NCBI GenBank assembly: GCA_034430155.1
Contig: DAOUET010000159.1
Coordinates: 1-5,523, forward strand
Length of the DNA stretch: 5,523 nucleotides
Source: DAOUET01 sp034430155
Lineage (GTDB): Bacteria; Chloroflexota; Anaerolineae; Anaerolineales; UBA4823
Direction: 5' to 3'
Under the pieces are notes generated by a model. The model was not told the origin of the DNA, did no database searches, and saw nothing but the letters and a program-made list of their open reading frames with translations. A program made the translations under genes and the position numbers. Positions 1 to 5,143 of this stretch are shown piece after piece. Position 1 is the stretch's first letter. Each line of letters opens with the position of its first letter.

Positions 1-322
1 TGGCGGTTGTAGAGAATAAGCTGCAATAGCGCCAGGTTTGATTTATCATAGGATTGTCAATTGCTTCTTGGTTTTCTCTTTTAAACAGTCCCTCACGATC
101 GCCAAAGTGAGTGATTAGATAAAGTCCTCCTGTAGAATATGTCTCGCTTATGTCTCTTACTTTTGTCAAGCTTTGCAGTGTCTTTGATACATCCGAGTCC
201 GAAGCAGAAGGCTGTCCAAACTTCAAATCAGTGACTTTGCCCTGAGCAGATCCAAACCCTGAAATTACGAGTGATAAAATGACTGTTAGGAAGACGGTTT
301 TTTTCTCGGTGCTAAATAGCAT
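1..322 (-). CDS. Exported protein, N-terminal part; probable Ntn-type linear amide C-N hydrolase (partial)
   Basis: The frame is open from ATG at 322 to the window edge (107 complete codons), and an in-frame TAA lies seven codons upstream of that ATG. Residues 1-26 form a signal peptide: a lysine pair at 7-8, a hydrophobic stretch FLTVILSLVISGFG, then a GSA|QG cleavage site. The mature part has LYLITHFGD (68-75 region) and ends in TWRYCSLFST. In choloylglycine hydrolase/penicillin V acylase-like and acyltransferase (C45-like) Ntn hydrolases, a similar 'LY.m.yyGD ... CSLFaa' arrangement precedes a GRN.D motif, and the Cys (here C100) is the catalytic nucleophile, often exposed by removing a pro-segment. 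By inference it hydrolyses amide bonds outside the cytoplasm. The diagnostic GRN.D motif and the rest of the fold lie outside the window, so the family call is tentative. The gene looks more AT-rich than its neighbours. Confidence 0.75.
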   Translation of the reverse strand, partial: MLFSTEKKTVFLTVILSLVISGFGSAQGKVTDLKFGQPSASDSDVSKTLQSLTKVRDISETYSTGGLYLITHFGDREGLFKRENQEAIDNPMINQTWRYCSLFSTTA

Positions 323-330
323 GGCAAGAA

Positions 331-336
331 CCTCCC
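331..336 (-). promoter_or_regulatory. Ribosome binding site of the left-edge gene
   Basis: GGGAGG lies eight bases before the ATG at 322 on the minus strand. This, together with the in-frame stop just upstream, fixes the start of the partial exported protein. Confidence 0.75.
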
Positions 337-406
337 AATTATCTTAGTTCATGCACACATTAGATACAGAATAAAACATGGGAAGTTGCATTTTTATTTG
401 GACGTC

Positions 407-436
407 TGTCATTGTAACAACACATGACATATGACA
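407..436. promoter_or_regulatory. TGTCAT/ATGACA box cluster upstream of the left-edge gene (possible operator)
   Basis: TGTCAT at 407-412 is matched by its reverse complement ATGACA at 424-429 and again at 431-436. The two ATGACA copies are offset by 7 bp. The cluster lies 85-114 bp upstream of the left-edge start codon, where a regulator could bind. The region is AT-rich and such hexamers arise by chance, so an operator role is only a suggestion. A poor promoter match (TTGTCA, 15 bp, TACAAT on the minus strand) overlaps it. Confidence 0.25.
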
Positions 437-450
437 ATAATTAGACTGGT

Positions 451-465
451 CCGCGTAAGATGCGG
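451..465. repeat. Small hairpin CCGCGT-AAG-ATGCGG (copy 1)
   Basis: Six-base arms (451-456 and 460-465) flank a three-base loop. Five pairs are Watson-Crick and one is G-U in RNA from the plus strand. It has nearly the same arms as the hairpin at 567-581, 116 bp away. No U-tract follows on either strand, so a terminator is unlikely. Confidence 0.5.
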
Positions 466-566
466 AGTTTTGGTTGCCTGCCCATATGACGTGTCTTTGG
501 ATCGCTTGTCAAAGTCGTGTTAACCACTTATTTTCCTTCAGTTGCGTTCTATTTCGCTGGTTATCG

Positions 567-581
567 CCGCATTTTATGCGG
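567..581. repeat. Small perfect hairpin CCGCAT-TTT-ATGCGG (copy 2)
   Basis: This is a perfect inverted repeat with 6-bp arms (567-572, 576-581) and a three-base loop, lying 33 bp beyond the reconstructed stop of the recombinase relic on the minus strand. It shares its arm sequence with the hairpin at 451-465. The pairing is directly visible; its role is unknown. It could be a remnant of the original 3' flank of the recombinase gene. Confidence 0.55.
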
Positions 582-613
582 ATCGGCATAGCAACCTCCC
601 TCCATGGGTTACC

Positions 614-765
614 TCAAAGCCCGCCCACCGGAATGCGAACGCCCGCAGCCACGGTTGAGGACATGGGTGTAGATCATGGTTGTTCTTAGGTCAACGTGCC
701 TCAAAACGTCCTGCATCGTCCGGATATCTTATCCATCCTCCAAAAGATAGATCGCAAAGGGAGTG
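614..765 (-). pseudogene. C-terminal remnant of an integron-type tyrosine recombinase (IntI/Xer-like), multiply disrupted
   Basis: Joined across lesions, the minus strand reads HS / FAIYLLEDG / stop / DIRTMQDVLRHVDLRTTM, IYTHVLNRGC / GVRIPVGGL / stop. It closely follows the conserved C-terminus of integron integrases (RHSFATHLLE.GYDIRTVQELLGH.DV.TTMIYTHVLNRG). The remnant keeps the 'GH'-box His (codon 696-698) and the nucleophilic Tyr (codon 669-671). Three lesions are visible. An extra base in the GGG run at 759-761 separates HS from FAIYLL. A TAA at 729-731 stands where the family has the Tyr codon of GYDIRT. An extra base in the CCC run at 642-644 separates NRGC from GVRIP. The N-terminal SAM-like domain, the first catalytic Arg and the HxLR of box II are missing, since homology stops at about 765. 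Family membership is strongly supported. Integron class as opposed to another tyrosine recombinase rests on the YTHVLNRG tail. Confidence 0.85.
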
Positions 766-855
766 GTTCACCATCAACTCGCTACAACATCCCCTCACCG
801 AATTTTGCAGTAACGCCAGATTCTATGATCGGGACTTATATCTCATTTCCACGCC

Positions 856-884
856 AATATACCCACCTTAGACCCGACCGTCAA
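856..884 (-). promoter_or_regulatory. Sigma70-like promoter, TTGACG-17 bp-TATATT, reading toward the recombinase relic
   Basis: On the minus strand TTGACG (879-884) and TATATT (856-861) are separated by exactly 17 bp, and each matches five of six consensus positions. Transcription would begin near 849 and run into the recombinase remnant. No intact ORF follows: the first ATG downstream opens only seven codons. A GTGAGGGG-ATG, resembling a ribosome site and start, occurs near 790 but meets TAG after two codons. It could be the original promoter of the recombinase gene or could drive a short RNA. Confidence 0.5.
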
Positions 885-907
885 GCAAGTTCTGGGACCA
901 ATCTAAC

Positions 908-930
908 CCTACGCCATCTCCCTGCGTAGG
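908..930. repeat. Inverted repeat CCTACGC/GCGTAGG
   Basis: Perfect 7-bp arms (908-914, 924-930) enclose a nine-base loop, just beyond the terminator-like hairpin that follows the C25-like gene. There is no real T-run on the minus-strand side (GTTAGATT follows). It may be a second, weak transcription stop or an unrelated palindrome. Confidence 0.45.
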
Positions 931-942
931 ACCCAAACTAGA

Positions 943-970
943 AAGGGAGGGGCCCATTCTCTCCTCCCTT
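943..970 (-). terminator. Probable transcription terminator of the C25-like peptidase gene
   Basis: AAGGGAGG and CCTCCCTT form a perfect 8-bp, GC-rich stem with a 12-base loop, 27 bp after the stop codon on the minus strand. The following bases, TCTAGTTT, are T-rich but interrupted, so it is a plausible rather than textbook intrinsic terminator. Confidence 0.6.
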
Positions 971-997
971 CTCAGACTTTGGGTGCTTAATGCCAGC

Positions 998-3478
998 CTA
1001 CTTCAGCACCACCATCTTCCTCGTTTGCACGAAATCACCTGCCTGGAACCGGTAGAAGTAGATGCCGCTGGAGAAGGAGTTAGCGTCCCACCTGATGGTC
1101 TTGTATCCGGCTTTCTGAGGACCATCGACCAGGGTTGCCATCTTCTGCCCGAGGATGTTATAGATCTCCAGCCTAACGTGGGAATCCCCTGGCAGAGCAT
1201 ACTTGATAGTGGTGATCGGATTAAACGGATTGGGGTGGTTTTGTCGCAGAACGAAATCTTTCGGAAGAACTGAACCGTTTTCATCTTCAACATTGCCAGC
1301 ACAGATGGCAACAAGCGTGAGGTGCTGGATATCTGTTAGCGGCGGGTTACTGCTGTCGGTAACCCGAACCGTGAAATGAGCTGTATCTACGCTCGTCGGC
1401 TGACCGGAGATAACGCCTGTTGGGCCATCGAGCATAATGCCGTCCGGCAAGTGTCCAACAGTCAGATCCCAGAAGTAAGGCGGGGTTCCGCCCACAACCT
1501 CTAAAGTCTGGTCATAGTACTTTTCCAGGCTGGCGTGAGGAATCGTCAGGGTCGTGATTTCGACCACAGGCTCGGGCTCCTGGATGACTACAACCCGGAT
1601 GTCGAAATTGTGGCCTTCGGGATCCAGGTCGTCGAAGAGAATCCACTCACCGTTGTACATCAGGCTGCTGCGCATAGGCAGACTGTCCACCCTCACACCG
1701 GCGTGCAAATCCACACGGGCCCCCGGTTGCAGGTTTACAGCCGTGAATCCTACGTGGAAATCCTCGCCTTCGGAAAACTGCAGTCCCAGTTCGGACACAT
1801 CAACCCAGGTCCAGCGGCCTATGTTGGCGGGATCCAACTGGACATCAATTGAATCTATTTTGGCTGTCGGAAACGTCCCATCACTGTTCCAGATGTAAAC
1901 TCGACAGGTCGGTGCTCCGCTCCATGGATTAGCCAGCATCAAGACTGCTGACAGCGAGCAAGACTCATCAGCGGTGAATCGGGTGTTGAAGAGATCCATG
2001 CCGTTATCGTTCGGAAGGCAGACGCTGGAGCCTCCCCACTCGTTATCATATTGTATCATCCGCGAGCTTGATTTTTCCTGTATTCTCAATGTTGGATCGC
2101 CCAATAGGGTTAATCCGTAATAGTAACATTCTTCCCACCCCCAAAAACCACCTGCCGCCTGAGCCAGAAACCAGTCCATATATGCGTCGCCAATCGGCTT
2201 TTGATAGCCCAGGGACGGATAAAAATCATGGCAGTATATCATGGCCCCCAAAGTTGTGTTTCCAATAGCTGATAAGCCATAACTCGGACTGAAAATATAC
2301 CATCCAGCCATGTAATCGGTCGTGGTATACCTGGCATTGGAGCAGGCACACAGGATGTAGAAATAGACACTGGGATCGATGGCGGGTATTTCCCAGCTTT
2401 CGGTATAGCTCCACTGGCCGGCGGGATTTGTGAAGCCGTGATGCACCGGGTTGGAATGAGCATACAATTGAATTAATTCGTGAGGCTCGGTCAGAGTGTT
2501 TTCGTAGTCGGCATCCCAGGTTGTCCGTGGATCATTTATGGCCGTACATCCCCCAATGAATTCAGTCTGGAGGATATTCAAATGGTAGGTCAAGTAAATA
2601 CAATCATTATCGAGATAAGCCAGCCCTCGATGCGCCAACGGCGCCAGGCGACTCCGGTATAAGTGATTTTTGCGAAAATAATTCTCGAGCAGTTCAATTT
2701 CGGACAAACCGCCTGCAATCAATGGCGAAGCGGTCAGTCGTCCGATCCAAATCTCAGGAGCCCTATCGCCGGTGTGAAGATCATACAGATCGTCAGCGTC
2801 CGTATCTTGAAACACGCCGTTCATATCCATATAGAAGAAATCGCAGGGGAATTCAAGGTGAAAAGGATAGGGCGGATCATAACAACCATCCATCTCATAC
2901 CAGGCGATCGGCAGATCGCCGACAAACACGGCACCTTTCAACCCCTCCGCGTACAGAAGCTGCAATAAACCGCGCATCTCTTCTGGAATTCCACCTGAAA
3001 TAGTATAAATGTCGACGCCAAAGCCCTCGCCCGCCAGATCAAGCGCGTGAAGTTCCAGACTGGCCTCGAGGGGTTCCCACAGGTCAGCATTCACCATGAC
3101 GGCTACACGGGAACTGCTCTGAACGGAGCCCAGCGGATATTCGGAGTGCACATGCTCGTATTGAAGCCGCCCCGGGGCATCCCGGCCGGCTTTCCATTCA
3201 TTGTAGGTAAAGAGGCCTCCTTCGTCAAGGTCAATCCACCGAATCAGATCGTGGTGATTTGGGCTGACAACCGCCAAAGCGCACGACGCTCCCGAAGAGT
3301 TGCCCGCGTTTGAAACCGGGAGGGTGTTCTCGGTGCTCAGGGTGTTTCCAGGGGCGATACTTAGCCAGAGCAATATATGGGTGACAACAGTCAACATACG
3401 CACCCGGCCACCCGGTCTGTCCAGGACGCAGGAAGGAACCAAACATGGTCCCGTCGTCGATCTATATATACTGTTCAT
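998..3478 (-). CDS. Secreted gingipain-like (C25 family) cysteine peptidase with Ig-like and C-terminal sorting/FlgD-like domains
   Basis: The protein has 826 residues. Its hydrophobic export signal is MLTVVTHILLWLSIAPG (residues 28-44), preceded by a long 27-residue n-region. ATG 3478 is chosen because AGGAG lies seven bases before it; ATG 3397 (residue 28) would give a conventional signal peptide but has a weaker site. Residues about 124-465 match C25-like peptidases: VAVMVNADLW, GAVFVGDLPIAWYE, an Asp-rich segment DTDADDLYDLHTGDRAPEIW with IGRLTA after it, then LYAHSNPVHHGF and ILCACSNARY, and the closing YGLTLLGDPTLRI. By position H341 and C379 are the likely catalytic dyad, although the usual GHG is AHS here. 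Residues about 475-632 look like a beta-sandwich and 638-724 like a putative Ig (He_PIG-type) domain (GTPPYFWDL, LPDGIMLDGPTGVISGQP). Residues about 741-826 form a T9SS type A/FlgD-like C-terminal domain. It is probably exported and either surface-anchored or released; its substrate is unknown. Confidence 0.9.
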   Translation of the reverse strand: MNSIYRSTTGPCLVPSCVLDRPGGRVRMLTVVTHILLWLSIAPGNTLSTENTLPVSNAGNSSGASCALAVVSPNHHDLIRWIDLDEGGLFTYNEWKAGRDAPGRLQYEHVHSEYPLGSVQSSSRVAVMVNADLWEPLEASLELHALDLAGEGFGVDIYTISGGIPEEMRGLLQLLYAEGLKGAVFVGDLPIAWYEMDGCYDPPYPFHLEFPCDFFYMDMNGVFQDTDADDLYDLHTGDRAPEIWIGRLTASPLIAGGLSEIELLENYFRKNHLYRSRLAPLAHRGLAYLDNDCIYLTYHLNILQTEFIGGCTAINDPRTTWDADYENTLTEPHELIQLYAHSNPVHHGFTNPAGQWSYTESWEIPAIDPSVYFYILCACSNARYTTTDYMAGWYIFSPSYGLSAIGNTTLGAMIYCHDFYPSLGYQKPIGDAYMDWFLAQAAGGFWGWEECYYYGLTLLGDPTLRIQEKSSSRMIQYDNEWGGSSVCLPNDNGMDLFNTRFTADESCSLSAVLMLANPWSGAPTCRVYIWNSDGTFPTAKIDSIDVQLDPANIGRWTWVDVSELGLQFSEGEDFHVGFTAVNLQPGARVDLHAGVRVDSLPMRSSLMYNGEWILFDDLDPEGHNFDIRVVVIQEPEPVVEITTLTIPHASLEKYYDQTLEVVGGTPPYFWDLTVGHLPDGIMLDGPTGVISGQPTSVDTAHFTVRVTDSSNPPLTDIQHLTLVAICAGNVEDENGSVLPKDFVLRQNHPNPFNPITTIKYALPGDSHVRLEIYNILGQKMATLVDGPQKAGYKTIRWDANSFSSGIYFYRFQAGDFVQTRKMVVLK

Positions 3479-3485
3479 TGCTCTG

Positions 3486-3490
3486 CTCCT
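3486..3490 (-). promoter_or_regulatory. Ribosome binding site of the C25-like peptidase gene
   Basis: AGGAG lies seven bases before ATG 3478 on the minus strand. It favours this start over the internal ATG at 3397, which sits directly at the hydrophobic signal segment. Confidence 0.65.
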
Positions 3491-3514
3491 GATACGGGAG
3501 ACGCGCCATCATGT

Positions 3515-3542
3515 GAATTGCCAAATTGAATTACGAATTGCC
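3515..3542. promoter_or_regulatory. Repeated GAATTGCC boxes upstream of the C25-like gene (possible operator)
   Basis: GAATTGCC occurs at 3515-3522 and again at 3535-3542, a 20-bp period of about two helical turns. Between them AATTGAATT (3524-3532) is a palindrome about one central base and carries a third GAATT. The array lies 37-64 bp upstream of the start codon, where a dimeric regulator would overlap a promoter. No good -35/-10 pair could be picked out in this spacer. The repeats are seen; the regulatory role is inferred. Confidence 0.35.
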
Positions 3543-3691
3543 GTACGCTCTGTTGCCACTTTCTATCGCCCGCAATAACAGCAGAAAATGCGCAATCAGG
3601 GGCTCGAATAGGCATATTGTGTTTTATCTTCAATACGTCCTGCCCAATTCGTTTGCTTGCCATTCAGGTCCCCAAGCCGACGGCATTAGAA

Positions 3692-3717
3692 CCTGCCAGG
3701 TCAGGGGAGATGGCAGG
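3692..3717 (-). terminator. Terminator-like hairpin after the S41 peptidase gene
   Basis: CCTGCCA and TGGCAGG form a perfect 7-bp stem with a 12-base loop, beginning 11 bp after the TAA of the S41 gene on the minus strand. Only TTCTAAT follows, so the U-tract is weak. The hairpin would separate transcription of the S41 gene from the C25-like gene downstream. Confidence 0.5.
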
Positions 3718-3728
3718 CACAGAACACG

Positions 3729-5123
3729 TTACTTGTCACGCTTGTGGCCATCCATGCGGCCGTTGTCGTACTGCCCGATCAGCTCATTGAACTCGCCATT
3801 GGCATCCGCCACGAATTGAATCCTGAAATAGTCCAGGCTCTCCAGCATGAACCTGTCGGCCCCCATGGGTATCAGGCTGTACTTGGGTCTGTCTTCACGT
3901 TGGTAGTACAGTACGCCCTCCTCAACCCAAAACTTCCTGGGGCCGAATTGCCCGGCGTATTTCTGTAGTTGACTTACTTTGACGGTAACCGGATTGAGCT
4001 TCACGTTTTTGCCCTCTATAGCCCACTTGAGCTGGGCTTGCCCGTTAGGATCTTCGGTCTTTTCCGAAAGCTTCTTTAAAGCCTCCAGATGTGCCACATC
4101 CAGCGCCTTCTCCTGAGGCACCTCGATATGAGGAGTTACGCCCGTTCCTTCCCAGTTGGTTCCGGTAATTGGATTGACCGCCCGGCCAAACGGCAGCGAC
4201 ATGCCGACGTTCAAATTCGCAAAGACTTTCCCTTCAACCGGATGAGCTCCCCCGCCGGTGGTCTCCCCGACTATTGTGCCCCGCTTCAGGTTCTTGAGAT
4301 TGTAGGTGAATTCTTCCGCCCCAGAGAAGGTATAACTGCTTGTGAGCACATAAATATCAACGTCGGTCATTCGAGGACCCTGGACGTGGGCATGGGTCCA
4401 AAACTGTTGGGTCGAATCGGACTTGCGTATATAGAAGCTGTTTAAGTGAACCGGTTTGGGCAAGAAGTAGCTGGTAATGAGCTGGATCATACTGGGACTC
4501 CCGCCGCCGTTCTGGCGCAGGTCGAAAATGATGGCATCCGTGTAGCCCAAAAAGTTCATCGCGGCAACCGCAGTGGCCCCAGCATCGGTGGCTTCAGAAA
4601 AACAGCGAAGGTCGACGTAGCCAATGTTACCATCCAGAAGCTTGATCTCTTTGAAGCAGAAGTTGTCCCGACGTCTTTGTTCAAGCTTGCGCTGTTTCTC
4701 ATCATCGGTCAGCGTATCACCCGCGAATTGAGCAAGCACCTCATCCGGCATAAACATTACCCGCAGATGCTTATCGTGGCCTACTTCCCGAAGGTCTTCG
4801 GTCAGCTTCTGGCTGAATTCCATTAAGCTTGTCAAATCTTTGTATTTTTTCTTCTTGTATTGCTTATGAAGATGCTTCTCCATCTTTTTAGCCACGTCGG
4901 GGAAGACATAGATCTCGTTTAGTGCCTGCGTTACACTATCGATGATCTCCAATTGCATCCGGGTGTCGATCACCCTGTCAGGGGGTTGCTGACCGGTGGA
5001 TTGTGCTCTGGCACATGTGGAGGACAGTCCAGCCGGTATCAGCAGGACGACCAAAAACGCGCATAATCCTGCTCTCACAAACAGGCTCGCCTGTGAGACG
5101 GAGGAAGTCGACACTTTGTTCAT
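3729..5123 (-). CDS. Exported S41 family serine peptidase (IRBP/tricorn-like, no PDZ domain)
   Basis: The protein has 464 residues. The signal peptide has the hydrophobic core AGLCAFLVVLLIPAGL and probable cleavage at ARA|QS (40/41). Residues about 55-125 form the helical N-terminal domain seen in IRBP-like S41 proteins (ALNEIYVFPDVAKKM), ending in GHDKHLRVMF. H119 is a candidate for the tricorn-type catalytic His. The S41 core spans about 160-335: GNIGYVDLRCF, AIIFDLRQNGGGSP, then LTSSYTFSGAEEF with nucleophile S267, and IVGETTGGGAHP with E287 as the candidate charge-relay residue. No PDZ domain fits between the N-terminal domain and the core, unlike CtpA-type processing proteases. Residues about 375-464 (LQKYAGQFGPRKFWV, LYYQREDRPKYSLIP, DRFML) resemble the small beta-barrel (DUF3471-like) tail found on serine hydrolases. 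It likely cleaves peptides in the periplasm or outside the cell. A GNAT relic ends 20 bp upstream. Confidence 0.92.
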   Translation of the reverse strand: MNKVSTSSVSQASLFVRAGLCAFLVVLLIPAGLSSTCARAQSTGQQPPDRVIDTRMQLEIIDSVTQALNEIYVFPDVAKKMEKHLHKQYKKKKYKDLTSLMEFSQKLTEDLREVGHDKHLRVMFMPDEVLAQFAGDTLTDDEKQRKLEQRRRDNFCFKEIKLLDGNIGYVDLRCFSEATDAGATAVAAMNFLGYTDAIIFDLRQNGGGSPSMIQLITSYFLPKPVHLNSFYIRKSDSTQQFWTHAHVQGPRMTDVDIYVLTSSYTFSGAEEFTYNLKNLKRGTIVGETTGGGAHPVEGKVFANLNVGMSLPFGRAVNPITGTNWEGTGVTPHIEVPQEKALDVAHLEALKKLSEKTEDPNGQAQLKWAIEGKNVKLNPVTVKVSQLQKYAGQFGPRKFWVEEGVLYYQREDRPKYSLIPMGADRFMLESLDYFRIQFVADANGEFNELIGQYDNGRMDGHKRDK

Positions 5124-5127
5124 AACG

Positions 5128-5134
5128 CCTCCTA
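5128..5134 (-). promoter_or_regulatory. Ribosome binding site of the S41 peptidase gene
   Basis: TAGGAGG, a strong Shine-Dalgarno sequence, lies four bases before ATG 5123 on the minus strand. The spacing is slightly short but the complementarity is nearly complete, which supports this start. It sits within the 20-bp gap between the GNAT stop and the S41 start. Confidence 0.75.
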
Positions 5135-5143
5135 GTTAATGTT

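Larger units (their letters stand above)
323..997. other. 675-bp stretch without an intact gene, between the left-edge gene and the C25-like peptidase
   Basis: No intact gene is supported here. From low to high coordinates the stretch holds the leader of the left-edge gene with a TGTCAT/ATGACA cluster, two related hairpins, a decayed tyrosine recombinase C-terminus, a strong-looking minus-strand promoter with no ORF after it, and two hairpins following the C25-like gene. Plus-strand open frames of 60-80 codons cross this region, but they overlap the recombinase relic and give proline/serine/histidine-rich, motif-free translations. Confidence 0.6.

Noticed and set aside
466..566. Possible attC recombination site between the two mini-hairpins
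   Set aside because: No paired RYYYAAC and GTTRRRY core sites with matching L boxes were found; the nearby GTTAACC and GTTAACA do not fit the consensus.
681..774. Short minus-strand ORF starting at ATG 774 (MVNHSLCDLSFGGW...)
   Set aside because: It is simply the wrong frame of the recombinase relic caused by the insertion at 759-761.
901..907. ATCTAAC (GTTAGAT on the minus strand), matching the GTTRRRY core of attI/attC sites, upstream of the integrase relic
   Set aside because: The orientation is opposite to that expected for an attI next to this integrase, no companion site is visible, and such a degenerate heptamer is common by chance.
474..929. Three overlapping plus-strand open frames of 63-77 codons in the gene-free stretch
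   Set aside because: They lie antisense to, or just upstream of, the recombinase relic, have no clear ribosome sites, and give motif-free translations; they are chance frames.
983..3578. Several plus-strand and alternative minus-strand open frames of 60-114 codons overlapping the C25-like gene
   Set aside because: They are shadows of the 826-codon gene, whose domains and motifs are recognisable end to end.
3744..4826. Plus-strand open frames of 74-126 codons across the S41 gene
   Set aside because: They are antisense to a well-conserved S41 peptidase and show no family features.
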